The notes below the pieces were generated by a model, which ran no database searches, was not told the origin of the DNA, and worked only from the letters and a program-made list of their open reading frames with translations. A stretch of DNA of 64,000 bases from Pseudomonas sp. GM41(2012). GTDB taxonomy: Bacteria; Pseudomonadota; Gammaproteobacteria; Pseudomonadales; Pseudomonadaceae. Location of the stretch: assembly GCF_000282315.2 (NCBI RefSeq), contig NZ_AKJN02000009.1:62001-126000 (forward strand), given 5' to 3'. Both the position numbers and the translations under genes were made by a program. Every line of letters begins with the position of its first letter. Within the stretch, counting starts at the first letter, position 1. This document shows, piece by piece, positions 16,042 to 25,100 of this stretch.

Positions 16042-16526
16042 TGTAGGAGCTGAGCTTGCTCCGGGCGGCGCTCCGACGATAGCGGTCTGTCAGTCACATC
16101 TGCATTGGATGTACCGCCGCCATCGCCGGCAAGCCGTGCTCCTACAGGGTTTTTGTTGCTCGCCGGCAGTCCTGTAGGAGCTGAGCTTGCTCCGGGCGGC
16201 GCTCCGACGATAGCGGTCTGTCAGTCACATCTCCATTGAATGTACCGCCGCCATCGCCGGCAAACCGGGCTTCTACAGGGTTTTTGTTGTCTGCGCTGGC
16301 AGTCCCGTAGGAGCTGAGCTTGCTCGCGATAGCGGTCTGTCAGTCACATCTGCATTGGATGTACCGCCGCCATCGCCGGCAAGCCGTGCTCCTACAGGGT
16401 TTTTGTTGTCTCGCCGGCAGTCCTGTAGGAGCTGAGCTTGCTCCGGGCGGCGCTCCGACGATAGCGGTCCGTCAGTCACATCTACATTGGATGTACCGCC
16501 GCCAACGTCGGAGCGCCGCCCCTACA
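16042..16526. repeat. Tandem array of four ~132-bp REP-derived units
   Basis: Units start at 16042, 16174, 16306 and 16424 (spacings 132, 132, 118). Each has a left arm TGTAGGAGCTGAGCTTGCTC, a GTCAGTCACATCT core, and a right arm ending GCTCCTACAGGGTTTTT. The third unit lacks a 14-base CGGGCGGCGCTCCG-type segment, explaining its 118 spacing. The 706-base gap 15933-16638 contains only this array, the REP palindrome before it, and a ~110-base leader to tadG. Confidence 0.85.
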
Positions 16527-16638
16527 GGGTTTTTGGTGTCTGCACTGGCATGTTGCCAGCAGTCCAGCCAAGTCTTGTCTACACTGCTGTTCACCCAAGG
16601 AGGTAGCCCTCGGTTGTGCACCGGCAAAGGAGTGTGCG

Positions 16639-18621
16639 ATGTCTCCCCGTTTGCAGTTTCGCAGCCCGTCCCGGCAACGGGGGGCGATCGGTTTGATGGC
16701 GGCGCTGACATTGGGCATGGCCCTGGTGTTCTTGCTGGTCGTGGTCGACAGCGGTCGTTTGTACCTGGAAAAACGTGACCTGCAGCGCGTGGCGGACATG
16801 GCCGCACTTGAAGCCTCCACCCGAAGTGGTGATTGCGCCGCTGGCAACACCGCCACCGTCTATGCCACCGCCAGCGCAAACCGTAACGGCTTTACCCTTC
16901 CTGACCCCAATCGCAATCTGTTGGTCGCTTGCGGTGCCTTGACCCTGGATGCCAATAACCTTCGAGTATTTGGCGCCGACCCGAGCCAGAGCGAAGCCAT
17001 TCGGGTGATCGCCAGCCATTGGGTCCCGCAGAGTTTCGCCGGCGGTCTCGGCGCCCTGTTCGGTGGCGCTCCACGCGCGGCAACCATCAACCTGACGGCC
17101 AGCGCTGTCGCCGCATTACCGCCACCGCTGGCTTCGCTGACCCTGCGCAGCACGACATTGAGCGTCGACACCAGCAAATCGGCCACGCTCAACGCGCTGT
17201 TCGGTGGTTTGCTCGGGGGCAATCTGAACATCAACGTGGCGGGCTGGAATGGACTGGTGAACACCGACATCAGCCTGCTCGGCTACCTCGATCGATTGAA
17301 GGTTGACCTTAACCTCAGCGCTGCCGGGTATGACCAGGTATTGGGCAATACGATTGCCGTCAGCCAGCTGATTCAGACCGCCGTCAATGTACTGGACCCC
17401 GGCGGCACACTCGGCGCGACCGCAACCATTGCGAGTCTTCAAGCGCTGAAGGTCGCGGCAGGCGCAACCACCGTCGTACTCGGCAACGTGTTGCACGTCG
17501 AGACTGGCAGCACCGTGACCGCGCTGGGGACCAACCTGAAAGTGTTCGACCTGATCGAAGCCATCGTGCAACTGGCCAACAAGAAAAACGGCCTGGTGGC
17601 GACCGTGCCGATCAACCTCGCAGGGCTCGCGCAAATCACCGCTCGGATACAGATATTGGAGCCGCCACAACTCTCGGCCATCGGCAATCCGAAAAACGCC
17701 GCGCTCGCGCCTTTGGGGCCCAATCGGATCTTTGTGAAAACCGCTCAGGTGCGTACATTGCTGTCGATCGACTTGCCCATTCTGAGTGCGATTCAACCTT
17801 TGGTCGATGCGGCGGCTGATCTTGCCGGACCGTTGACCAATACCTTGAACGCCTTGCTGCATCTCAATCTGGTCGGTGTCATTAACTCACTGACCTGCGC
17901 GCTGGGGGCGGCCTGTGAAACACCCTCGATCGTGCCGCTTTCCAGTACCGTGAGCCTCGATGTCGCACTGGACGTTGCGAGCGCCTCCAGTTACGTCACC
18001 GCCTACAGTTGCGTCAGCACTACCAACAAATCCCTGACCACCAATACCAGCACTTCACTGGTGACGCTGAAAATCGGCAAGATCGATTCGAGCACGGCGT
18101 TCGGCAACAACACCACGCCGCCCGCCGTGGTAGTGCAGCCGTTGAAGGTGATCGATATCGGGGTGAAAACCTGTCGCCGGTTCCTGATCCTTCCTGTCAG
18201 TTGCGACCCGCGGATTCCAGGCGTCGGCGGCGGCATCGATATCATGGCCGACACCACCGTGGCACCCAGCGCCAACATGCCGCATGTCTATTCCGCACCG
18301 CCGGCCACCAGCCTGCCGGAGATCAACCAGCCACCGTTCTACTATTCCTATTCCACCAGCAATATCGTCAGCAGCCTTACCGACACGCTGACCAATATCC
18401 AGGTCAACATGTACGGCCCGACGGGCAGTCTGGTCGGTGGTCTGGGAGCGATCCTCAGCACTGTCACGACATTGCTGGTCAACGCGATCAACAGCGTGCT
18501 CAGCCCGTTACTCGACACCTTGATCAACACACTGCTGCTCAGCCTGGGAATCGATCTGAACAAAGTCGATGTCGGCGCCAACCTCAGTTGTCACTCAGGA
18601 CGAGCGACGCTGGTGATCTGA
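16639..18621 (+). CDS. tadG: TadG-like Tad pilus assembly protein
   Basis: 660 residues with an AAAGGAG ribosome site. The N-terminus (RQRGAIGLMAALTLGMALV) is a Tad_N/TadE-type pilin-like membrane anchor at ~13-37, followed by RLYLEKRDLQRVADMAALEAS, the usual TadG signature. The rest is a long Ala/Leu/Thr-rich periplasmic domain with a few cysteines near the end. TadG is an accessory membrane protein of Flp pilus assembly. Unlike the other structural genes of this locus, it lies beyond pprA and points toward it, overlapping the pprA 3' end by 31 bases. Confidence 0.8.
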   Translation: MSPRLQFRSPSRQRGAIGLMAALTLGMALVFLLVVVDSGRLYLEKRDLQRVADMAALEASTRSGDCAAGNTATVYATASANRNGFTLPDPNRNLLVACGALTLDANNLRVFGADPSQSEAIRVIASHWVPQSFAGGLGALFGGAPRAATINLTASAVAALPPPLASLTLRSTTLSVDTSKSATLNALFGGLLGGNLNINVAGWNGLVNTDISLLGYLDRLKVDLNLSAAGYDQVLGNTIAVSQLIQTAVNVLDPGGTLGATATIASLQALKVAAGATTVVLGNVLHVETGSTVTALGTNLKVFDLIEAIVQLANKKNGLVATVPINLAGLAQITARIQILEPPQLSAIGNPKNAALAPLGPNRIFVKTAQVRTLLSIDLPILSAIQPLVDAAADLAGPLTNTLNALLHLNLVGVINSLTCALGAACETPSIVPLSSTVSLDVALDVASASSYVTAYSCVSTTNKSLTTNTSTSLVTLKIGKIDSSTAFGNNTTPPAVVVQPLKVIDIGVKTCRRFLILPVSCDPRIPGVGGGIDIMADTTVAPSANMPHVYSAPPATSLPEINQPPFYYSYSTSNIVSSLTDTLTNIQVNMYGPTGSLVGGLGAILSTVTTLLVNAINSVLSPLLDTLINTLLLSLGIDLNKVDVGANLSCHSGRATLVI

Positions 18622-21344
18622 TCGTCGGCAACAATCGGCAGTTCGATACAAAACCGTGCGCCCTCGACCGAGTTTCTAACGCTCAGTTTTCCGCCCATGT
18701 TTTCGACGATGCCGTAACTCACCGACAACCCGAGCCCGGTGCCGACGCCCACGGGTTTGGTGGTGAAGAACGGCTCGAAGATCCGCTCCAGCAACCGCGG
18801 ATCGATACCGCCGCCGTTGTCCTCGACCCACAGCCGCACCGAATACGCATCACGTTCGGCGTACACCGAAATCCACGGTTTGAACTCACGATCGGCCTCG
18901 CGTTTGCCGAGCAACGCATCCCGGGCGTTGACCATCAAATTGATCAACACCTGTTCGAGCTGATCGACGTAACCGCGCACTTGCACTTCAAACCCGGTCT
19001 CGTTGACCCGCAGATCGACCCCTTTACCGCGCATCCCTTCGGCCAGCAGCGACAGCGTGCCTTCGATGGCTTGCGCCGGATTAAACGGATGCTGCTCGAT
19101 CTCCGAGCGGCGGCCAAACACCCGCATGTGATCCACCACCCGCGCGGCGCGCTGGACCTGGGCATCGATGCGGTTGAGCTTGTCGGTCAGGTAGTCGATT
19201 TGCGCATCGCCGTTGCTCAGACGCTTGAGCACGTTGACGATGGCCATGCGCATCACATTCAACGGCTGATTGATTTCATGGGCCAGCCCTGTGGCCATTT
19301 CACCAAGGGTGGCCATTTTTGCACTTTGGGTGAGCTGCTGCTGGGCGCGGCGGACCTCGGTGTTGTCGCGCCCCACGGCCTGAATCTCCAGCAATTGGCC
19401 GTGCTCATCGAACACCCCGCGATCCGACCACACCCACCAGGCATGTTCCCGTCCCGGCAGTTGCAGGTTGATTTCCGCGGTGCTGACCGGGAACTCCGGG
19501 CTGAGTCGGCTGAGCCGCTGGAGAAACGCTTCGCGCTGTTCCTGCGACATCCAGCTGCCCAGATTCACCCCGGGCAGTTGCTCGGGCTGGCACTCCAGGT
19601 AAGTCGCGAGCGGGCGGTTGCCGAAGGTCAGGGTCAGGTCCGGGCGGTAGCGGCAGATCATCGCCGGAGAGTCTTCCACCAGGATCCGGTAGCGTTCTTC
19701 ACTCTGTTTCACTTGTTCGGCTGCCAGGGTTGCTTCGGTGACGTCCAGCCACAGGCCGACAGCTTCCACCGGCAAACCAAGGTCGTCGCGCAGGAGCTTG
19801 GCTTCATCGAGTAGCCAGTGGTATTCGCCGCGACTGTCGCGCAAACGATAGCGGGCGCGTACCGAACCTTCACGCAGCAAATGTCGGGTACGTTCGAAAT
19901 ACCCATCGCGGTCATCCGGGTGGACCTTTTCAACCAAGGCCCCCGTTGCGCAATCAGCCAGTGTCCAGCCGAGCAGCGGCATCAGGCTGTCACTGAAAAA
20001 AGTCGGTTGCAGCGCACCTTCGACATAGCGCTGCACGTAGATCACCGCCGGCGAGCTGGCGATCAGATTGTCCAGCCGGGCATGTGCCGCCGCGGCGTTT
20101 TGCTCCTGGTTTTTGATGTCGCTGATGTCGAGCATGAAGCCCACCAACCGCCGGTTTTTACCGATGCCCAGGACCTGGCCTTGCAGGCGATACCAGTTCG
20201 GCGTTTGTGCCAAACGCACGCACAGCAGCAGCGGGGTGCCGTCGTCTTGCAAGTCTTGCAGACGACTGCTTAGCTCTTCACGGTCGGCGGGGTGCACCCG
20301 ATCCAGCCAGTCGTGCAGCGGCAAACGATCGATCGTAAGGTTCAGGTTGCTGGCCAATGACGGCGCCAATTGCACCTCGCGACTGTCGCTGAACACCTCC
20401 CACCATCCGGTGCCGAGCAAGGCTTGCAGCGACTCCAGCCGTTCCAGTTGCAGATGGTGCCGGTGCTCGCGCAAGCGCTCAAGCAACGGACCTGCCAGCG
20501 CGGCGGTCAGTTGTAACCAGTCACGATCATTCAGGTCGGGCGCCTGTTGCTGCACCGGATAAAGGCCGCACAGCAACCAGGCGACCACACCCTGAGCATC
20601 GTGATATGGCACCGCGAACCCTTCGGCATTGCCGAAGATGCCTTGCAAACGGGGATGTTCAGCGGGCGTCAGGCATTGCGGCGCAGAGCCGTTCAGGCTG
20701 TCGAGCCCGGTGCCCAGGCGCTGAGCGTTTTGCCACAGGTGGGGCGCATCGGAGGCCGTGTAATGCTGGTGAATCTGCCAGCCTTCTTCCTGTTCATCGA
20801 GTAACGCCACCGCAATGCAGGGCATGTGGAAACGCTGGGCCAGGCCTTGCAGTTGTTCCTCCAACACCTCGGGCAGGCGCGTCAGGTTGCACCGGCGCAA
20901 CTGTTCGCCGATCTGCGCGGCGAGTAACTGGCATTGCTCGCGACTGCGTGATTGCCGGCGATCGAGCAACAAGTCGCCGATGTCCAGCAACTGCAACAAC
21001 CAGGCTTCGGCCAATGGCTGGACCCAGCCACGCAAGTGCAGGGGTTGTCCGTTGAGGCTGTAAAAGTCCAGATCCAGATTCTGTCCCTGCCAGTCGACGG
21101 GCGAGCCTTCAACGGCGAGGCCGCTGTGGGGCATGATGAAATCGAGCAGGTGCGGTGCTTGCGCCGCGGGCGTCTGCTGGGCCAGCACATGCCGCAGCGG
21201 GCCGGTCAGGTGAGTCACTCGACCTTCGGCATCCAGGTGCATCTGCAAACCGACACTTTGCACGCTCAGGGTGTCTGGCATGTCCACTGGCGGAGGCGGA
21301 TGGCGATTGAGCAGGCGCCCGAAGAGTTTGTCTGCGGAACTCAA
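18591..21344 (-). CDS. pprA: PAS-domain sensor histidine kinase PprA
   Basis: 917 residues. Several PAS-type modules fill the first ~650 residues (for example DSRGEYHWLLDEAKLLRDDL and VGRDNTEVRRAQQQL near the end). The kinase core has the H box in GEMATGLAHEINQPLN, the N box LINLMVNARDAL, and the G boxes DNGGGIDPRLLERIFEPFF and GTGLGLSVSYGIV. No transmembrane helix was noticed, so it is probably cytosolic. In P. aeruginosa PprA phosphorylates PprB, activator of the flp-tad-rcp genes; fppA and pprB nearby support the name. The start overlaps the TadE-like gene stop (ATGA). Confidence 0.8.
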   Translation of the reverse strand: MSSADKLFGRLLNRHPPPPVDMPDTLSVQSVGLQMHLDAEGRVTHLTGPLRHVLAQQTPAAQAPHLLDFIMPHSGLAVEGSPVDWQGQNLDLDFYSLNGQPLHLRGWVQPLAEAWLLQLLDIGDLLLDRRQSRSREQCQLLAAQIGEQLRRCNLTRLPEVLEEQLQGLAQRFHMPCIAVALLDEQEEGWQIHQHYTASDAPHLWQNAQRLGTGLDSLNGSAPQCLTPAEHPRLQGIFGNAEGFAVPYHDAQGVVAWLLCGLYPVQQQAPDLNDRDWLQLTAALAGPLLERLREHRHHLQLERLESLQALLGTGWWEVFSDSREVQLAPSLASNLNLTIDRLPLHDWLDRVHPADREELSSRLQDLQDDGTPLLLCVRLAQTPNWYRLQGQVLGIGKNRRLVGFMLDISDIKNQEQNAAAAHARLDNLIASSPAVIYVQRYVEGALQPTFFSDSLMPLLGWTLADCATGALVEKVHPDDRDGYFERTRHLLREGSVRARYRLRDSRGEYHWLLDEAKLLRDDLGLPVEAVGLWLDVTEATLAAEQVKQSEERYRILVEDSPAMICRYRPDLTLTFGNRPLATYLECQPEQLPGVNLGSWMSQEQREAFLQRLSRLSPEFPVSTAEINLQLPGREHAWWVWSDRGVFDEHGQLLEIQAVGRDNTEVRRAQQQLTQSAKMATLGEMATGLAHEINQPLNVMRMAIVNVLKRLSNGDAQIDYLTDKLNRIDAQVQRAARVVDHMRVFGRRSEIEQHPFNPAQAIEGTLSLLAEGMRGKGVDLRVNETGFEVQVRGYVDQLEQVLINLMVNARDALLGKREADREFKPWISVYAERDAYSVRLWVEDNGGGIDPRLLERIFEPFFTTKPVGVGTGLGLSVSYGIVENMGGKLSVRNSVEGARFCIELPIVADDQITSVARPE

Positions 21345-21781
21345 AATTGCAGGCTCGAACTGGCGGAGAGGTTTGCCGGCAGATTGGGCACTTGGCCAAT
21401 TCCCGGCACGTTCAGAAACGGGATGACCTGCTGCAGCTTGCTGGTGGGGTAGTTGATGCTGACCTTCAACACCCCGCCCACGTAGGTGGCGCTGGCGTCA
21501 GTGGCGATATTGAAATTCAGTGCGGCAGGAATCCAGGCCAACTGTCGGCTCAGTTCTGTCGTGGCAACGGTTTTTACCGCGGTGGCGTATCCGGGGGTGC
21601 TCGGGTCCAGCGCCACGCTTCGGCGCACCGCTTCGGCGGTCGACTGGGTGAACGATTGCATCAGCAACAGCGGCAAGCTGTACGTGACTATTCCATAGAA
21701 CACGGCGAAAAAGATGAGAAACACCAACGCGAATTCAATCGCTACAGCGCCTTTTTGCTTACGGGGGAGGCCTATTTTCAT
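21341..21781 (-). CDS. TadE-like pseudopilin (PA4294-type)
   Basis: 146 residues from the ATG at 21781; the frame extends 9 codons upstream only to a TTG. The N-terminus (KQKGAVAIEFALVFLIFFAVFYG) has the Tad pseudopilin pattern: G followed by hydrophobic residues with E at +5 of the mature form, a likely substrate of the FppA peptidase encoded divergently. The C-terminal domain is small and polar. It is translationally coupled to pprA. Confidence 0.85.
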   Translation of the reverse strand: MKIGLPRKQKGAVAIEFALVFLIFFAVFYGIVTYSLPLLLMQSFTQSTAEAVRRSVALDPSTPGYATAVKTVATTELSRQLAWIPAALNFNIATDASATYVGGVLKVSINYPTSKLQQVIPFLNVPGIGQVPNLPANLSASSSLQF

Positions 21782-21856
21782 GACTGCGTCTACCCTGATA
21801 TTCACCAAGTGATATCAGCATAGAATCATTCAGCCAAAACGGACGTTTTTTACCGG

Positions 21857-22327
21857 ATGCAGAGCTTTGTATTACTGATCTGGCTGACGCTATGCGCAGC
21901 GCAGGATGCTCGAGAACGACACATCGCCAATGGCTTGACCCTTGGCGCAGCGGTGTTGGCGCTGGCGTATCTCCTGTGGACGGGCACTACCTGGCTGGGG
22001 GCCGAGGCGGTGCAGGGCGGCTGGGCTTTTTTGCTGGCGCTGGCCTTTACCTTGCCCGGTTATGCGCTGAGACGCTTGGGCGCAGGCGATGTGAAATTGA
22101 TGACCGGCCTGGGGCTGGCGACGGACGGCATGCACCTGCTCGGCGTGTTCATCGGTGCCGGATTGGCCAGTGTGCTGTGGCTGCTGCTGGCGCCAAGAGT
22201 CTGGCTTCATATGGGCCAAGGGCTTAGAAATCATCTTCGATATCTGGGACCTGGAATGTCAAAGAAACAGCCCTTTGCACCCTTCGTATTGGTGGGACTG
22301 TTGCTCACACTCGCCTGGTTTCACTAG
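21857..22327 (+). CDS. fppA: Flp prepilin peptidase FppA (A24 family)
   Basis: 156 residues, about five membrane helices. Both catalytic aspartates of the A24 family are visible: D17 in CAAQDARERHIANGL and D78 in LGAGDVKLM (GxGDxK). Short length without the methyltransferase domain is typical of Tad peptidases. It should cleave the Flp pilin and the TadE-like pseudopilin after glycine. Divergent from the TadE-like/pprA pair. Confidence 0.92.
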   Translation: MQSFVLLIWLTLCAAQDARERHIANGLTLGAAVLALAYLLWTGTTWLGAEAVQGGWAFLLALAFTLPGYALRRLGAGDVKLMTGLGLATDGMHLLGVFIGAGLASVLWLLLAPRVWLHMGQGLRNHLRYLGPGMSKKQPFAPFVLVGLLLTLAWFH

Positions 22328-22440
22328 TCGCCCGTTCTATGTACAGAGTCGGAAAGTACGTCTACTTTCAACTCAGCAATTGTACTGTCTGTGGCTGTTT
22401 GTAGAGGAACGGTCAACTTTGACCTTGCAGGGAGTCGCAC

Positions 22441-23220
22441 GTGAACAAGCTTTCATCGGCAGTAAAAATCCTTGTGGTCGATGACCAGCCGTTGATTGCC
22501 GCAGAGCTCTGCGAGCTTCTTGACGGCCGCGGTTACCGTTGCGTTTCTTGCGAGACTGGCCATCAAGCCGTCGAGCGTTTCAATGAAGACGAAGCGATCA
22601 GCCTGGTGCTTTGCGATTTGCACATGACCGGTCTGGACGGGATTCAACTGGTTCAGGAGCTGCAACGGTTATCCGGCAAGCACCGTGTGTTTGAAGCAAT
22701 CATGCTCACTGGGCGTGCGGACAAGCAGGATGTGATCAAGGCTTTGCGGGCCGGGTTTGCCGATTACTACCAGAAGCCGATTAATCCGGGTGAGTTGCTC
22801 GAAGGGATTGCGCGTCAGGCAGTGGTTTTGCAGGAACGGCAGAAGAGTCTGCAACTGGGACATCTGGATCAGAAGCTGCAGTACCTTGCCGAGTCGATCG
22901 ATGATCTGTATCAGGATCTGGATAAGGTTCGGCGTGGGCCGCGGTTATCGGTTTCCACTGATGAGGCTGTCATCGCTGTGGATCGGGTTGAGATTCCGGC
23001 GATTTTCAGTCACCTGTCGCCAAGGCAGTTGGAAGTGGCGCGGTTGGTGGGGAAGGGGCAGACGAATTATCAGATTGCCTGTGAGTTGGGGATTACCGAG
23101 AACACGGTGAAGCTTTATGTGTCGCAGGTTTTGCGGTTGACGCATATGCATAACCGGACGCAGTTGGCGTTGGCGTTGTTACCCGGTCATGGATTGCGTC
23201 AGGGGGTGACGGCGCATTAG
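22441..23220 (+). CDS. pprB: Response regulator PprB (REC-LuxR HTH)
   Basis: 259 residues. The receiver has acidic pocket DD at 14-15, phospho-acceptor D59 in LVLCDLHMTG, and a KP pair near 113. A coiled linker leads to a LuxR-type helix-turn-helix (LSPRQLEVARLVGKGQTNYQ, then GITENTVKLYVSQVLR). It should activate Tad pilus and adhesion genes on phosphorylation by PprA. Codons in the second half are unusually rich in TTG and GGG compared with upstream genes. Confidence 0.88.
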   Translation: MNKLSSAVKILVVDDQPLIAAELCELLDGRGYRCVSCETGHQAVERFNEDEAISLVLCDLHMTGLDGIQLVQELQRLSGKHRVFEAIMLTGRADKQDVIKALRAGFADYYQKPINPGELLEGIARQAVVLQERQKSLQLGHLDQKLQYLAESIDDLYQDLDKVRRGPRLSVSTDEAVIAVDRVEIPAIFSHLSPRQLEVARLVGKGQTNYQIACELGITENTVKLYVSQVLRLTHMHNRTQLALALLPGHGLRQGVTAH

Positions 23221-23236
23221 GTTTTTGTCTTTTTTA

Positions 23237-23308
23237 CTAAGTGCCCACACCGTTGCTCGCGCAACCGCCTGACAACAGCCGACTCAAACCGGCAATTGTT
23301 GCTTTCAT
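23237..23308 (-). pseudogene. tadD: Remnant of tadD (5' end only)
   Basis: Directly after tadC, an ATG at 23308 preceded by AGAGGGA opens a 23-codon frame that reads MKATIAGLSRLLSGGC, a lipoprotein-type start with cysteine at 16, then a stop at 23237. In Pseudomonas Tad loci the next gene after tadC is tadD, a TPR lipoprotein of roughly 250 residues needed for secretin assembly. Here the ribosome site and signal survive but the body is absent; pprB begins on the other strand 17 bases away. Identification rests on position and lipobox. Confidence 0.6.
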
Positions 23309-23318
23309 CACGATCCCT

Positions 23319-24209
23319 CTAAGAACCAAAGGCACGGGACAGGGCGGTGAAGCCCGGGCCGGCCAGTACGATCAATAACGCCGGGAAGAGAAACAGCATC
23401 ATCACGACAGACATTTTGGCGGACAGCTTGGAGATGTATTCCTGCAGGTGCGTCAGGCGCCGGTCATCGAGCAATTGCTTGAGGTTCAGCAGGGATTTCA
23501 TCGCACCGCCCCCCTGATGGATCAACTGCTCAAGAATGACGCAGGTGTCGGTGAACTCGTCGACGGCCAGCAATTGGGTGGTTTTGTGCAGTTCTTCGCC
23601 CAGTTCCAGGCCGGAATCGACCCGGGCCAATACCAGACGCAATTCATGGGTCAGGGCCGGCAATAATTGTTTGCCTTCATTGCTCAACACTCGCAGCGAC
23701 TGCTCCACCGCCATGCCCGATTCGAACAGGATGCGCAGCAGCGGAATGAAGGTGGAAATCTCGATCGCCAGTTGTTTTTGCCGACGCTGCGCGGCAAAGG
23801 CCAGCAACCGTTTAGGCAATAGATAGCCGAGGCAGGTGGCGAACACCGGGGCCATCCAGTGATTGTTTGTGTGAGGGAAGAACACGCCCTGGATCAGCAA
23901 GGTCAGGGCCAGCGCCAGCACCGGAGCGCCTACCTGGAACGCCGCGAACAGTGAACGTCGCCGGGCACTGCGCCAGCCGAGACGGTTAAGCAACGCCTGG
24001 GTTTCGTTATCCAGGTTGACCGAGCGCTGACCGATCCGGCTACTGCCCAGCAGCTCAAGCCACTGATTTACCCGGTTGTCGCTCGCCAGCTTGCCGTCGA
24101 GTCGTTGCGCCACCTGGCGAACCCGCCGACGGTGTTCCAGCAAACCGCTGAGCAGCAACAACGTTGCCCCCAGAAACAGCAATGCGCAGATCAGCAAAGG
24201 CACTTTCAT
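23319..24209 (-). CDS. tadC: TadC inner-membrane platform protein
   Basis: 296 residues from the ATG at 24209, which overlaps the tadB stop (ATGA); the open frame upstream of it belongs to tadB sequence. An N-terminal helix (LLICALLFLGATLLLLSGLL) is followed by a T2SSF/GspF-type domain with LRILFESGMAVEQSLRVL and paired C-terminal helices (SVVMMLFLFPALLIVLAGPG). With TadB it forms the platform that couples TadA to pilin extrusion. Confidence 0.9.
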   Translation of the reverse strand: MKVPLLICALLFLGATLLLLSGLLEHRRRVRQVAQRLDGKLASDNRVNQWLELLGSSRIGQRSVNLDNETQALLNRLGWRSARRRSLFAAFQVGAPVLALALTLLIQGVFFPHTNNHWMAPVFATCLGYLLPKRLLAFAAQRRQKQLAIEISTFIPLLRILFESGMAVEQSLRVLSNEGKQLLPALTHELRLVLARVDSGLELGEELHKTTQLLAVDEFTDTCVILEQLIHQGGGAMKSLLNLKQLLDDRRLTHLQEYISKLSAKMSVVMMLFLFPALLIVLAGPGFTALSRAFGS

Positions 24210-25090
24210 ACGCTGCGCAACATATGCCAGAGCGCCAGGCTGCCGACCACCTGCAAGCCGAACGCGGACGCGAGCATGATTTGCCCCGAAGGGTCGTGCC
24301 ACATGGCGAGCAAGTAATGAGGGTTGGTCGCGAGGAAATAGCCGGCCAGGCCAATCGGCAAACAGCCCAGGACCCACGCGGTCACCCGGGTTTCACCGGT
24401 CATGGCCCTGAGCTGGCGCGCAGCCTGCTCGCGTTCGCGGATCATCTTGATCAGGTTTTCCAGCAATTCGCTGGCATTGCCGCCATAGCGATGATTGACC
24501 TTCAACCCGAGCGCTAACAGGCGAAGTTCGTCTTTCTCATACAGCTCGGCAAGGTCAGCCGTGGCATCCGGCAGGCTGACCCCCAGATGCACGTTGCGCT
24601 GAATCCGCCCCATGGCGTTTTTCAGCGGGTCTTCAGCAGAGTCGATGGCGCCCAGCACCGCATCGGCCAGGGTGCGGCCGGACTTCAGACTGCGCACGGT
24701 GTGATCGAGCATTTGTGGCAGTTGTTCAATCATGCGCTGGAGTCGGCGCTGATAACGCCAATTGACATACAGACGCAAAATCAGCGGCGGCAGCAGTAAC
24801 AGAACCAGCAAGCCGAACCAGCCACCGGTAGCAAATCCGAGCAAGATGCCAAAGGCCCAGAGCAGCAGCCACCCACCCAGACGCTTGGAGGGACGCCCAA
24901 GGCCGGCCCGCAGAAAGGCCCGATCCAGACCGACCCAGGAGGTTTTCGTCGGCACCGGCTGCAGTTGCCCCTGGGTCAGGCGTCCCAGTACCCGCTCGGT
25001 GCCGGTCTGGCGCAAGCCGCGATAAAACAGGCGGATCGACAGTCCGAGCAAGACCAGGCAAACGAGGATGAGCAGCACCGGTTTGAGCAT
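24206..25090 (-). CDS. tadB: TadB inner-membrane platform protein
   Basis: 294 residues from the ATG at 25090, 10 bases after the tadA stop. A first membrane helix (LLILVCLVLLGLSIRLFY), a second hydrophobic region (FGILLGFATGGWFGLLVLLLL) and the T2SSF domain (VRSLKSGRTLADAVLGAI, ENLIKMIREREQAARQLRAM) are clear. It pairs with TadC in the Tad motor complex. Confidence 0.9.
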   Translation of the reverse strand: MLKPVLLILVCLVLLGLSIRLFYRGLRQTGTERVLGRLTQGQLQPVPTKTSWVGLDRAFLRAGLGRPSKRLGGWLLLWAFGILLGFATGGWFGLLVLLLLPPLILRLYVNWRYQRRLQRMIEQLPQMLDHTVRSLKSGRTLADAVLGAIDSAEDPLKNAMGRIQRNVHLGVSLPDATADLAELYEKDELRLLALGLKVNHRYGGNASELLENLIKMIREREQAARQLRAMTGETRVTAWVLGCLPIGLAGYFLATNPHYLLAMWHDPSGQIMLASAFGLQVVGSLALWHMLRSV

Positions 25091-25100
25091 GCTGTGGCCT

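Noticed and set aside
16042..16526. Regularly spaced repeats considered as a CRISPR array
   Set aside because: Units are 132 bp and nearly identical throughout, with no short repeats separated by unique spacers and no cas genes.
16570..16638. Possible sigma-54 promoter (CTGGCATGTTGCCAGCA) near 16545-16560 before tadG
   Set aside because: The -24 element fits but the -12 side lacks TTGC; it is more simply a short palindrome.
18009..19814. 601-codon plus-strand frame spanning the tadG/pprA junction
   Set aside because: It shadows two well-supported genes in other frames and has no family features.
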